From NCBI RefSeq assembly GCF_001029435.1, contig NZ_LDOV01000017.1, positions 62,001 to 126,000 on the forward strand: 64,000 nucleotides of DNA. The letters are read 5' to 3'. The translations under genes were made by a program, and so were the position numbers. This DNA is from Photobacterium aphoticum. Lineage in GTDB: Bacteria > Pseudomonadota > Gammaproteobacteria > Enterobacterales > Vibrionaceae. Below the pieces are notes generated by a model, which was given only the letters and a program-made list of their open reading frames with translations, was not told where the DNA came from and did not search any database. Below, piece after piece: positions 1 to 8,723 of the stretch (its first letter is position 1; the number at the start of each line of letters is the position of its first letter).

Positions 1-1607
1 GCAACTTCATGTTGCATCTTGGCACTCAATGGGATCAAATCGGCTAAACAAAATGCGTTGGCAATATCGTAACTCGCACTAATGGTGCTACCGTTTCGCT
101 CATCAAAATAGAACACAATATCGTCATCAAGCAGATCACTTTGCCGCAGGCATTTAGACCGGTGCTGCGCAAGGTTATGTTTAAACAACAGCGCTGCCGT
201 CTGGGCCTCATCGGGGCTTTGTCTGTTCTCTGGCATATGAAAGCCAAATGATTCGATGCAGCCCTCAGGCAGCGCCCCCTGAAACAAGGATTTACAGACA
301 TGCTCGGCAAAAGGGCTGCGCATGATGTTGCCATAGCAGATAAAAACAATACGGCGATGAGGGTTTTCCTGAAACAGCGCTTTCAAACGCTGCTGGGTAC
401 GCACACTGCGGTATTTGAGTAAGAAAGGAAAACGGCGGCAGATACCTTGCGTGATTTGTGAAAGGATGCCGCCAACCTCTTGGATAAACGGCAAGGGATC
501 GGCCCAGATAAAACTATCAATGCGCTCTTTCCCTAATCCGATGCGACCGTATTGGATGAGTCGATGCAACCCATCTCGTATCCCATCGCGACGCAACTGA
601 TAAAAATCTGCGGTTAAAGCGCGGGCATAGCGATTAACCGGATACGTCAGCACTGGCGTGACCGGCCGTTCCCCGGTCAGTAGAAAATGTGCGTAGGCTG
701 CCGGGAAATCGACCCCGCAATAACACGCTAATGGCAATGACCCCCAAAACCGTGCATTCACCTCGACCAAAATCCATACTTGAGTCTGTGGATCACGCCG
801 AAATTCAAACATCGCCACACCGGTAAAATGGGTTGCCTTGCACATGGCCATAACCGCATCTAATTGTGCCGGATCATGTGCCACACTTTGCCGGTATGAG
901 CTGCCCCCACCATGCTTGGGTTCGGCTTCTCTTCGGTGGCTAAACGCCATATGGATCTCGCCATCCACAGAGAATACGGACACCCCTTCGCCGTACCCCG
1001 AAAAGAAGGCTTCGACCATCACAGGCTCAGCACCGGCTGGGATCTGGTTAAAGTCAGACGCTTGATGAACAATCGACACATTTTGCCGCTTATTAAGCCC
1101 ATTTTCGTCAAATGATTGCAGAGGCTTGATCACAAATCGCTCACCAAACTCTTTCGCCAATGCGTCGTAGTGGGTGTCTGACAACTGCACCAACTTACCT
1201 TTCGCAACGGGCACATCACACGATAGCGCTAATTGCTTGGTTTTCCACTTATCGAAAAGCACATCCAGCGCTCGATCATTCGCTATCGCCAACTGGGTAT
1301 TGGCCGGCAGTGTGTCTTTCACCGACCAAAGCGGATAAATGGCACGTTCATCACAGGGAATAATGACATCGTAACGATATCGCGCGATAAGCTGCTGCAC
1401 GGCCACCAGCCATTGCGCCTGTGAATAAGCCTGATAGTTATAGTACTTCGCAATCTTGATGTATCGACTGGCAAGGGCGGGACTGGTACGGTCATAACAG
1501 ACGACATGCACGTCATACCCGGCTTTTCCTAACGAGCGGATCACACTTAAAAAACTGCGCGTGTCCTCCCCCAGGATCAATGCTGTTGGTGTTCGTCCTT
1601 GCTGCAT
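1..1607 (-). CDS. ATP-grasp ligase fused to low-molecular-weight protein tyrosine phosphatase domain (3' partial)
   Basis: The frame stays open from an ATG at 1607 to the left edge (at least 535 codons) and has no stop in the window. Residues about 1-390 read as an ATP-grasp enzyme of the carbamoyl-phosphate-synthase-like type: an N-terminal ILGEDTRSFLSVIRSLGKAG segment and, near the end of the domain, the metal-binding strand ILVEVNARFWGSLPLA. From about residue 418 a second domain begins with IVFICYGNIMRSPFAEHV, the P-loop of low-molecular-weight tyrosine phosphatases (CX5R-S). Cys424 and Arg430 are intact, but the usual second loop Cys is Met. The phosphatase general-acid region lies beyond the window. 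The ATG is 34 nt after the stop of the upstream transferase gene, so the two are probably co-transcribed. The ATP-grasp substrate is unknown; a role in polymer modification or export is inferred from the neighbours. Confidence 0.85.
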   Translation of the reverse strand, partial: MQQGRTPTALILGEDTRSFLSVIRSLGKAGYDVHVVCYDRTSPALASRYIKIAKYYNYQAYSQAQWLVAVQQLIARYRYDVIIPCDERAIYPLWSVKDTLPANTQLAIANDRALDVLFDKWKTKQLALSCDVPVAKGKLVQLSDTHYDALAKEFGERFVIKPLQSFDENGLNKRQNVSIVHQASDFNQIPAGAEPVMVEAFFSGYGEGVSVFSVDGEIHMAFSHRREAEPKHGGGSSYRQSVAHDPAQLDAVMAMCKATHFTGVAMFEFRRDPQTQVWILVEVNARFWGSLPLACYCGVDFPAAYAHFLLTGERPVTPVLTYPVNRYARALTADFYQLRRDGIRDGLHRLIQYGRIGLGKERIDSFIWADPLPFIQEVGGILSQITQGICRRFPFLLKYRSVRTQQRLKALFQENPHRRIVFICYGNIMRSPFAEHVCKSLFQGALPEGCIESFGFHMPENRQSPDEAQTAALLFKHNLAQHRSKCLRQSDLLDDDIVFYFDERNGSTISASYDIANAFCLADLIPLSAKMQHEV

Positions 1608-1641
1608 ATGCTGCCACCTTCGCCTTACTTTCGCGTGATTT

Positions 1642-2751
1642 TTACTCTTCAGAAACTTGCAAGCGGTGCTTAAAATCCCGAATCGTGTTTTCTACATGCA
1701 GTGCCAAGCTCGGTTGTTGGAATGCATACACGGCCAAACCCGATTCCATATTGGCAAACGTGCGCTTATAACGGGTCGCGCCCCCCATAAAGTCGTAACG
1801 TGACGCCCCGTCAGCCAGTGCTTGGTTAATCAATAAATAATGCGCAACCAATCCTGGCTTAGCGTGGGTGATCGGCACATCATAGTTCAGGGCACTCAAA
1901 TAAAAGTACACCTGCCCATGCCAATGGAAGTTGTACATGATGGCTACCGTATGCTCACCGGCGGTAATTTTGCTGACGGCTAAAACGTCATGATTGCGGA
2001 CACACATCAGGTGATGAAAACGCATAAAATAGGGATTAACAAAGCCGCTCTGTCCGGGCTGGCTCCCCCAACGCTTGACATGCAGTGGGTGTGCTTCTTC
2101 AAGCAAGGCCTTAATGGCTTCTGGCGTTGTGGCTGTCGACACCGCCAATTTCCCCAATGCGGCATATTGACGCATACTGCGCCGAATTTGATAACGCGCA
2201 CTGCGGGATATCGCCTGATCAAGACGCCGATGTCGAGCCTTCAATCGCTCAAGATCCAACGTATACGTTTTGGTTTCCCAAATGCATTGCCGAGCCAGAT
2301 TGGGGATGACCGTGGCGGGGAATGTGTCGCTCTCACACGCCCCAATCACTAACACCTCTTTCTTGACGAGCTTTCGCATTACGGTCGATAACATGCGCTG
2401 GCGAATCTGTGATTCTTGCCCTTTTAGCATCAAGAAGTCGTTGTATTCGATCCAAATCTGGTCAAACCGGGTCTCACCCGTTCGGTGCAAATAATAGCGT
2501 TTCTTTAACCCGAGACCGGCTTTATGCCGCGCTTCAACAATGATCCCCAACCCCACTATCTGGTTGCCTTGCCGGGCTTCAATCAGATAAAAATTGCCGA
2601 CAAAACAATCCAGCCAGCACCCGATCCAACGCCAAGAGAGAAAAAAATTGGCACAGGCCTGTTGCTCCAACGCTTGCCACACCTGTGCCAGCCAGACTCT
2701 GTCCGGATTGAAAAAAACTTCACATTGCATGTTATTTTTTTGTCTATCCAT
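1642..2751 (-). CDS. FemAB/GNAT-like acyl- or aminoacyl-transferase, EPS/PEP-CTERM-associated
   Basis: A 369-residue protein with the two-lobed GNAT fold seen in FemAB-like and CelD/BioF2-like transferases of exopolysaccharide clusters. Supporting segments are a FFLSWRWIGCWLDCF start, a central HPLHVKRWGSQPG stretch and a C-terminal lobe with VYFYLSALNYD and YDFMGGATRYKRTFA. There is no signal peptide or clear membrane segment, so it is probably cytoplasmic and acts on a lipid-linked or nucleotide-linked precursor. The ATG at 2751 is preferred over GTG 2754 because a GGA sits 6 nt before it. It is the first gene of a minus-strand unit, followed after 34 nt by the ATP-grasp/phosphatase gene, and is divergent from prsT. 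PEP-CTERM loci commonly carry a FemAB-like gene, which supports the assignment. The substrate is not predictable from sequence. Confidence 0.75.
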   Translation of the reverse strand: MDRQKNNMQCEVFFNPDRVWLAQVWQALEQQACANFFLSWRWIGCWLDCFVGNFYLIEARQGNQIVGLGIIVEARHKAGLGLKKRYYLHRTGETRFDQIWIEYNDFLMLKGQESQIRQRMLSTVMRKLVKKEVLVIGACESDTFPATVIPNLARQCIWETKTYTLDLERLKARHRRLDQAISRSARYQIRRSMRQYAALGKLAVSTATTPEAIKALLEEAHPLHVKRWGSQPGQSGFVNPYFMRFHHLMCVRNHDVLAVSKITAGEHTVAIMYNFHWHGQVYFYLSALNYDVPITHAKPGLVAHYLLINQALADGASRYDFMGGATRYKRTFANMESGLAVYAFQQPSLALHVENTIRDFKHRLQVSEE

Positions 2752-2932
2752 CACTCATCCATCACTGTGCTTAGTCTGACAGTAGTCACCCGATTTTTAA
2801 TAAGAATAGACAGGAATATTCCTAATGAACAAATCAGCAATGCTGCGGATTAGCATAAATTTATCGCTTCACATGAGATTATTCTTACTAAGATTACTTC
2901 AATGGACTAATTCGTAATGACGTGAGGTTTCT
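2752..2932. promoter_or_regulatory. Divergent promoter region of transferase and prsT, with perfect palindrome
   Basis: A 181-bp region separates two divergently transcribed genes. It is AT-rich and carries the perfect 12-bp palindrome AGGAATATTCCT at 2812-2823. This is the kind of dyad used by LuxR/FixJ-family response regulators. No convincing sigma-54 element (GG-N10-GC) was found on either strand. The start of prsT is preceded by GTGAGG. Confidence 0.45.
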
Positions 2933-5701
2933 ATGGAATGTCGGCTACTTTCGTTTTTCAAATCTAGCAGTACGGCACTTGCACTTTCTTTGTTGCTAAC
3001 CGCTTGTAATACAGAAACCCCGGAAGAGCATATATCCAATGCCCGAAGTTATTTGTCTGAAGGAAATATTAACGCCGCCATTCTGGAACTTAAAAATGCC
3101 ATCCAACAAGCGCCTGAAAACATTGAATCCCGCCACTTGCTTGCGGCAACCTATCTACAATTAGGTAATTTTGCTGCGGCTGAAAAAGAATTCAGTCGTG
3201 CACTGCGTAATGGTGGCGATCCAAATATTCTGACGCCTTATCTGGCGCAAAGTCTGTTTGGACAAAGTGATGTCAGGGCCTTAGAAAAATTGCTGAGCCA
3301 TTCCCACATGGACGATCCCTCCGCCAGAGCAAATGTATTAGGGATCCATGCTGTTGTGTTGCTGCAACACGGTAAAACGGAAGAAGCCGAAGAGGCGCTC
3401 CAGCAAGCCCAATCCCTCGATAAAGACGCCTTTTATGTGATACTGGCTCACAGCAGTCTTTTAGCCGAACAGCAGCAAGTCGAACAAGCGCGTAAACAAC
3501 TGCACACGCTACAAGAAAGCTTTAAAAACAACAGCCATTTATTGCTGATTTTAGGGCATATTGAATTAGCCAGCGGCCATTATACTGACGCCATTGAAGC
3601 CTATTCACAGGCTGTCACCCTCTCGCCGATGGCCATTCACTACAATCTTTTTCTGGCACAAGCCTTGGTCAGGGATAAACAATACAACAGAGCGGAACCG
3701 TATACTGACCGCCTTCTCAGCATTCACCCAACCCACGCACTCGCCAATGAGCTGAAAGCCATCATCTTGTACGATCGGGAAGAATATTCCGATGCCAAAT
3801 CACACGCGGATGTGGCGATCAAAAATGGGTCTCAAAACCATGGCGCGATGATCATCTCAGGGGTCACAGCTTACAAGCAGGGTAACTACGATGAGGCCAA
3901 TCGTCACTTTGCCCGTGTCGCCCCCTTTGTGGACACTGACCACTTTATCAAGCGTCTGTTTGCTTCAACACAATTCCAGCTGGGCAATATGGACGGTGCC
4001 CTTTCCACGCTTCAGGCCTTTGACTTGTCCTTGAAAGAAAATAACGATTTCACCAGCCAAATGAGCCTAGAGTTCGCCCGCATTGGCCGAAACAATGATG
4101 CGATGGCATTGGCAACCAAAGCACACACGCACGACATCGATAATGCCGCATTACGTTTAGGTCTGATCCAACTGGCCAATAACAATGAAAACGGGATTCA
4201 GCTACTCAACGACGTCCTGAGTAAACAGCCCGCCTCTACCGATGCCAACCTCGGGCTCATTTATTACTACCTCAATAACGATAAAAATGCCCAAGCGACA
4301 AAAGCGATTGACCAATGGCTCGCGGCCTCCCCTGACGACCCCATTGCGACCATGCTCAAGGGACACATGGCCCTGCAACAAAAGCGCTATGACAACGCTG
4401 AATCGTATTTTAAAAAAGCGGCCAAGCTCGATCCTAACAACCTGACCGCACAGTTATCATTAAGCCAGTTGCACTTTGTTAAAGGCGAAAAAGAGACGGC
4501 GTTTCAAGATACCTTCGCCCTGGCTGTACAGCATATGGATAACTATGTGGTTGCCAAATACCTCTTCAAATATGCCCTCACGGAGGCACAACGTCAGCAA
4601 GCCTTAACGCTGTATAAAGAGCATGTGGCCGACCACCCTGATAATTTAGATACGCGAATGATTCTGGCCCGTAGTTACGGCACATTAGATAACTATGGCG
4701 AAGCCATTAGCCTGCTAAAAGATCTTCCCCCTAATCAGCAGTCTGCCGATAGCTGGAGCTTCCTCACGTTGCTGTACTTTAAGCAAAATGCTTACCGTAA
4801 AGCGTTACATGCGGCCAACCAGTGGCTAGAACGGGATCCCCTGAATCCTGAAGCTTACATCCGCACCATTCAAATCAGCGAACTGACCGGTAACTACTCA
4901 AGCGGGGTGAATGTTGCTAATCAGGCATTAACACTTTTCAGTGACCAACCTGAATTTACCCTGATGAAAGCGGGTCTGCTGATCAAAGATAAGCAGTACG
5001 ACACAGGGCAGGCATTGCTCAATGCACAACCTGCTGACATTCAACAAAATGTGTACTTCTTACGCTTACAAGGTGAAATGTACAACGCGCAAAAAGAGTA
5101 TTCAAAAGCCATCCCGCTCTACAAAAAGCGCTACGAGACACAACCCAGCTTATCTGCCGCGAAAGATTTAGCGGTAGCCTACGCACAAAATAACCAAACC
5201 GAAAAAGCCGCTGCATTCTTAGAAAGTGTCATCAAAGAGTATGGTGAAGCTGCTGAGCCATTAACGATTCTGTTGGCACAAATGCAACTAAAAGATAAGC
5301 CTGAACAGGCAATTACCCACTACCAGAGCGTCTTGGCGAAAGAGCCCAATAACGTTATTGCTCTGAATAACCTCGCTTGGTTATACATGAGGAAAAATGA
5401 CATCACTCAAGCCTGCCAGTCGGCGAAAAAAGCCTACCAGCTCGCCAGTGAAGCGCCCGAAATACAAGATACATATGGTTACTGCCTACTCAAAGCGGGC
5501 AATACACGCAAATCCATGGCAACATTAAAAACAGCGTATGAAAACTTATCAAGCAGTGTGGAAATAGGCTTGCACTATGCTGAAAGTCTGATCATGAATC
5601 ATCAATTTGAACAAGCCAAAGTCATTCTTGATCAACTGTCACCGACAGATGCCAAGCATCAACAGCAAAAACAAAAGCTGTTAGATAGCCTCACCCCTTA
5701 G
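2933..5701 (+). CDS. prsT: PEP-CTERM/exosortase system TPR-repeat lipoprotein PrsT
   Basis: A 922-residue lipoprotein. Its N-terminus has a short charged region, a hydrophobic stretch and the lipobox LLTAC with Cys25. The rest is almost entirely tetratricopeptide repeats, visible as recurring A-x-Y-x-x-A and hydrophobic-G-x-x-Y patterns from about residue 30 to the end. Length and organisation match the PrsT family found next to exosortase XrtA genes (typically about 900 residues). PrsT is thought to act in the envelope in exopolysaccharide export or PEP-CTERM protein handling, though its exact function is not established. A PEP-CTERM substrate is present at 48.3-49.0 kb. No exosortase gene is in this window; it is expected further left. 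The neighbours are a FemAB-like transferase (divergent) and a periplasmic protease 25 nt downstream. Confidence 0.9.
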   Translation: MECRLLSFFKSSSTALALSLLLTACNTETPEEHISNARSYLSEGNINAAILELKNAIQQAPENIESRHLLAATYLQLGNFAAAEKEFSRALRNGGDPNILTPYLAQSLFGQSDVRALEKLLSHSHMDDPSARANVLGIHAVVLLQHGKTEEAEEALQQAQSLDKDAFYVILAHSSLLAEQQQVEQARKQLHTLQESFKNNSHLLLILGHIELASGHYTDAIEAYSQAVTLSPMAIHYNLFLAQALVRDKQYNRAEPYTDRLLSIHPTHALANELKAIILYDREEYSDAKSHADVAIKNGSQNHGAMIISGVTAYKQGNYDEANRHFARVAPFVDTDHFIKRLFASTQFQLGNMDGALSTLQAFDLSLKENNDFTSQMSLEFARIGRNNDAMALATKAHTHDIDNAALRLGLIQLANNNENGIQLLNDVLSKQPASTDANLGLIYYYLNNDKNAQATKAIDQWLAASPDDPIATMLKGHMALQQKRYDNAESYFKKAAKLDPNNLTAQLSLSQLHFVKGEKETAFQDTFALAVQHMDNYVVAKYLFKYALTEAQRQQALTLYKEHVADHPDNLDTRMILARSYGTLDNYGEAISLLKDLPPNQQSADSWSFLTLLYFKQNAYRKALHAANQWLERDPLNPEAYIRTIQISELTGNYSSGVNVANQALTLFSDQPEFTLMKAGLLIKDKQYDTGQALLNAQPADIQQNVYFLRLQGEMYNAQKEYSKAIPLYKKRYETQPSLSAAKDLAVAYAQNNQTEKAAAFLESVIKEYGEAAEPLTILLAQMQLKDKPEQAITHYQSVLAKEPNNVIALNNLAWLYMRKNDITQACQSAKKAYQLASEAPEIQDTYGYCLLKAGNTRKSMATLKTAYENLSSSVEIGLHYAESLIMNHQFEQAKVILDQLSPTDAKHQQQKQKLLDSLTP

Positions 5702-5726
5702 TGCCCAATACGTCGCAGGAGTTATC

Positions 5727-6521
5727 ATGCCATCACGCGGGCACACAGGGTTAACGCCAATGCGTATCTGGGGAAAAATCGGGAGAATAATGGGCATGGC
5801 GCTGCTCTGCGTCATGTCTTTTCCCTGTTGGGCAGGATTACCCGAGACCATCGCCAATATGAAGCCGTCTATTGTCGGAGTCGGGACCTACAACCGCCTG
5901 GCGACACCTCGCGCACAGTTGCACGGCACAGGCTTTGTGGTGGGGCCACACCTGATTGCCACCAATGCCCATGTGGTTGATCCTAACCTGTCACCCTCAC
6001 AGAAAACATCCTTTGTGATTTTCGTGGGCAAAGGCCGGCAACCAGAAGTGCGCCAAGCTACTGTCATTGCCCGTGATCCCCGCCATGACTTAGCCTTATT
6101 ACGCGTGACCGGCAACGCCCTGCCACCGGTCACCCTATCAACCCGCACGGTGAGAGAAGGAGAAATGTACAGCTTTACGGGGTTTCCCATCGGGGCGATT
6201 CTGGGGCTGCATCCCGCCACTCACCAAGGCATTGTCGCGAGCATCACGCCCATCGCCATTCCCGCTCGCAACGCCAAAGAACTGTCCATACAGCAACTGA
6301 AACAACTCAAACGTCCGTACAATGTCTATCAATTCGATGCCACCGCCTACCCCGGTAACAGCGGCAGCCCCGTGTACCACCCCGACACCGGAGAAGTGAT
6401 CGCGGTGATCAATAAAGTCTTTGTCAAAGCCAGCCGAGAATCTGCTCTGACCGATCCCAGCGCGATTACCTACGCTATCCCCATAAAACACCTGATAACA
6501 CTGATGAAGCAGTCCCCATGA
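5727..6521 (+). CDS. Secreted trypsin-like (S1-family) serine protease
   Basis: A 264-residue protein with an N-terminal hydrophobic segment (about residues 18-36, ending FPCWAG), consistent with export. The catalytic triad is complete: His82 in TNAHVV, Asp121 in RHDLALL and Ser212 in the motif YPGNSGSP. No PDZ domain follows, so this is a single-domain DegP-like/trypsin-like enzyme rather than full HtrA. The ATG at 5727 has a strong AGGAG ribosome site 6-7 nt upstream, which favours it over the internal Met12. The gene starts 25 nt after prsT and its stop overlaps the VanZ-like start (ATGA), so prsT, protease and VanZ look like one transcript. A periplasmic role in processing PEP-CTERM or polysaccharide proteins is inferred from context only. 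Confidence 0.85.
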   Translation: MPSRGHTGLTPMRIWGKIGRIMGMALLCVMSFPCWAGLPETIANMKPSIVGVGTYNRLATPRAQLHGTGFVVGPHLIATNAHVVDPNLSPSQKTSFVIFVGKGRQPEVRQATVIARDPRHDLALLRVTGNALPPVTLSTRTVREGEMYSFTGFPIGAILGLHPATHQGIVASITPIAIPARNAKELSIQQLKQLKRPYNVYQFDATAYPGNSGSPVYHPDTGEVIAVINKVFVKASRESALTDPSAITYAIPIKHLITLMKQSP

Positions 6522-6937
6522 TGTCATATTCCAATAAGCTACCGCATACACTCAAATCGCTCAGTTGTTGGCTGGTATTCATCGCCTACTCCGGGTGGAT
6601 TGGTTTCATTTCACTCAGCCACGCAGCACAACCCGGTGATCTGACCGATTTGAATCAATACGGCATCATGGCATTGGATAAATTCTTACATTTCGGGGCT
6701 TATGGGCTGTTCGTCTATCTCGGTTATTACACCGTTTCAGCAACACATTTCCGCCTGTGCTGTATCATGATTGCTGGATATGGTTTTGGTTTAGAAATGA
6801 TGCAAGGGAACGTCCCGGGGCGGGAAGCGGCACTGGATGACGGCATCGCCAATCTTATGGGCGTGATCGTTGGCTATTACGCCATGAAATGGCTGACTGG
6901 GTTAAAACATCAACGCTCTCACCGCCGTGAAAACTGA
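6518..6937 (+). CDS. VanZ-like family membrane protein
   Basis: A 139-residue membrane protein with about four hydrophobic segments. It has the VanZ-like signature: DKFLHFGAYGLFVYLGY in the middle, a later GLEMMQGNVPGREAALDDG and IANLMGVIVGYYAMKW. The conserved Asp-Lys-x-x-His and the Glu..Gln..Arg..Asp..Asn pattern are all present. VanZ-like proteins are small inner-membrane proteins often encoded in exopolysaccharide/exosortase loci; their biochemical role is unclear outside teicoplanin resistance. The start codon overlaps the stop of the upstream protease by 4 nt, which indicates translational coupling and a shared role. Confidence 0.85.
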   Translation: MMSYSNKLPHTLKSLSCWLVFIAYSGWIGFISLSHAAQPGDLTDLNQYGIMALDKFLHFGAYGLFVYLGYYTVSATHFRLCCIMIAGYGFGLEMMQGNVPGREAALDDGIANLMGVIVGYYAMKWLTGLKHQRSHRREN

Positions 6938-7352
6938 ATGCGCAATCGCCCAGCGACCTCCGGCTGTTATCTGCCCACGGCAAGGGAACAAACAAAAAGA
7001 AAAACACGATAAATTGATGATAACCATCAAAATATTTCATCACACTGCAGAGCCTACCTTAGACCTTAACTATATTACTGATATTTATATAAATTAGTGC
7101 ACCGTCACACTTTTCCCATCAGCAACACCTCTGCACCCCACATAAAGCAAACGCTTGCGCAAACGATTAACTCAAGTACAATCGCGGCACTTCCTCCACG
7201 GTGACACAAGCACAACGCACGTGCTTTATCTCATCATCACCCAAACAACCTGGATCGGCACATGCTACCCCATCGGTCGGCATGGGCTTTGTACAACCTG
7301 AAGATGGCACTGCACGTTTTTCCGTGCGTGATATCGCTATAGCGTTATTGTT
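6938..7352. other. Intergenic region with purine-permease promoter
   Basis: A 415-bp non-coding stretch. The left part shows no clear terminator for the prsT unit. The right part carries two overlapping PurR-like boxes (listed separately). A small hairpin, GCACG-TTTTTC-CGTGC, lies at about 7313-7328, shortly before the permease start. No additional ORF with coding character was seen. Confidence 0.5.
7145..7172 (+). promoter_or_regulatory. Tandem overlapping PurR-type operators
   Basis: AAGCAAACGCTTGCGC at 7145-7160 matches the PurR consensus ANGCAANCGNTTNCNT at every fixed position except the last. A second, weaker copy GCGCAAACGATTAACT at 7157-7172 overlaps it with two mismatches. The sites lie about 180-210 bp before a purine permease/guanine deaminase operon, so purine repression of that operon is likely. 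Confidence 0.7.
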
Positions 7353-8723
7353 ATGACTACAACACACACACAACCAACAACGACTCACTCCATTGACGAG
7401 AAAATCTCCATCCCACGTTCATTGTCATTGGGCGCTCAACATGTACTGGCGATGGATCTGTATATCGTACCGATCATTCTGGCCAGCTTACTGTCATTAA
7501 CCGTGGCTGATACCTCTTCGCTGATCCAAATGACGTTTGTGGTCGCTGGCTTAGCGACCATTATTCAGTCCCGTGGTCTGCTCAAACTGCCGGTGATGCA
7601 AGGACCGTCTTACATTCCTATCGGTGCCATTGCCGCTATCGGTAAAAGCATGGGCATGGGTGCGGTGTATGGCGCGCTGATCCCTGTAGCGATTTTTGTT
7701 GCCCTGCTCGGCAAGCCGCTCAATCTGTTCAGCAAAATTGTCCGCAAATTCGTGCCCCCTATTGTCGGCGGTACCGTGATCATCGTGGTCGGTATCTCCC
7801 TGCTGCCTATCGCGTTTAACGGTATTTACAGCGGTGAGCAAGCCAGCCAAAACATTGTGATTGCGCTGGTGAGCATGACGTCGCTTTGTAGCTTCATTCT
7901 GCTTGGTTGCATGTGTAAGCAACTGCACTGGCTGCGTCTAACCTCCGTATTGGGTGCCATTGTACTGGGTACCATTACCGCTTCATTTTACGGCATGACG
8001 GATTTCTCCTCTGTGGCTCAAGCGGCCTGGGTACAGTTGCCAAGCCTACTGCCTTTCGGCGAGCTGACATTTGACCCGATTGCCATTCTGACCATGCTGT
8101 TCATCTCCATGATTGTACTGGTAGAAACCACGGGCACCTGGTGTGCCGTCAGTGCGGTAACCGGCGTGCCTTTGGAAGATGATCGTCTAAACCGTGGTGC
8201 TACCGGCGAAGCGGTCGGCCACTTCATTTGTTCCTTCATCGGCGGAAGCCCTGTCACCGGTTACTCCACCAATGCCGGCATTATTGCGGTCACCGGTGTA
8301 TCTTCACGCCGCGCCATCATTGCCGGTGGTTTCATTCTGCTGCTATTGGGCTTGATGCCAAAACTGACCAGCGTGATAGCCTCGATTCCGCATGCAGTGA
8401 TCTCCGGTATTTTCACCGTGATCTGTGTGGTGATTGCCATGAACGGTTTCCGTGTGGTGCAAAACATCAACCTGTCTGAGCGCAACATGCTAGTGATTGG
8501 TCTGCCTATCATGCTGTCACTGGGTGCGGTACTAATGCCACGTGAATTGGTGTATGCCCTGCCTGAATTGGTTGGCTACTTGGTCAATTCCGGTATCGCC
8601 ATTGGCGCACTGGCTGCCGTGATCCTGAACTTCGTCCTTCCTGAAGATGCACAACCGGAAGTCACAAAGACAACTGAAAATACAGTAACCGCAGAAAACG
8701 CGACCATCGCAGAGGTGAAATAA
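7353..8723 (+). CDS. NCS2/NAT-family purine (xanthine/guanine/uric acid-type) permease
   Basis: A 456-residue polytopic membrane protein of the nucleobase-ascorbate transporter family, with about 12-14 hydrophobic segments. It has the NAT substrate motif TNAGIIAVTG (equivalent to QNxGxxxxTG) at about residues 307-316, the upstream VETTGTWCAV segment that carries a substrate-binding Glu, and MQGPSYIPIGAI in the first half. It is followed with a 1-nt overlap (TAATG) by guanine deaminase, so it most likely imports a purine base such as guanine or xanthine. The paired PurR boxes upstream fit purine control. The exact substrate among xanthine, guanine and urate cannot be told from sequence. Confidence 0.9.
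   Translation: MTTTHTQPTTTHSIDEKISIPRSLSLGAQHVLAMDLYIVPIILASLLSLTVADTSSLIQMTFVVAGLATIIQSRGLLKLPVMQGPSYIPIGAIAAIGKSMGMGAVYGALIPVAIFVALLGKPLNLFSKIVRKFVPPIVGGTVIIVVGISLLPIAFNGIYSGEQASQNIVIALVSMTSLCSFILLGCMCKQLHWLRLTSVLGAIVLGTITASFYGMTDFSSVAQAAWVQLPSLLPFGELTFDPIAILTMLFISMIVLVETTGTWCAVSAVTGVPLEDDRLNRGATGEAVGHFICSFIGGSPVTGYSTNAGIIAVTGVSSRRAIIAGGFILLLLGLMPKLTSVIASIPHAVISGIFTVICVVIAMNGFRVVQNINLSERNMLVIGLPIMLSLGAVLMPRELVYALPELVGYLVNSGIAIGALAAVILNFVLPEDAQPEVTKTTENTVTAENATIAEVK

Noticed and set aside
415-1424. Several plus-strand open frames of 60-75 codons at the left edge
   Set aside because: They lie antisense to the ATP-grasp/phosphatase frame, which is continuous and has recognisable motifs. Their products are Pro/Arg/Ser-rich and look like shadow frames.
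2752-2932. Sigma-54 promoter for prsT
   Set aside because: No GG-N10-GC arrangement with fitting flanks was found on the plus strand. The element is seen only before the PEP-CTERM gene.
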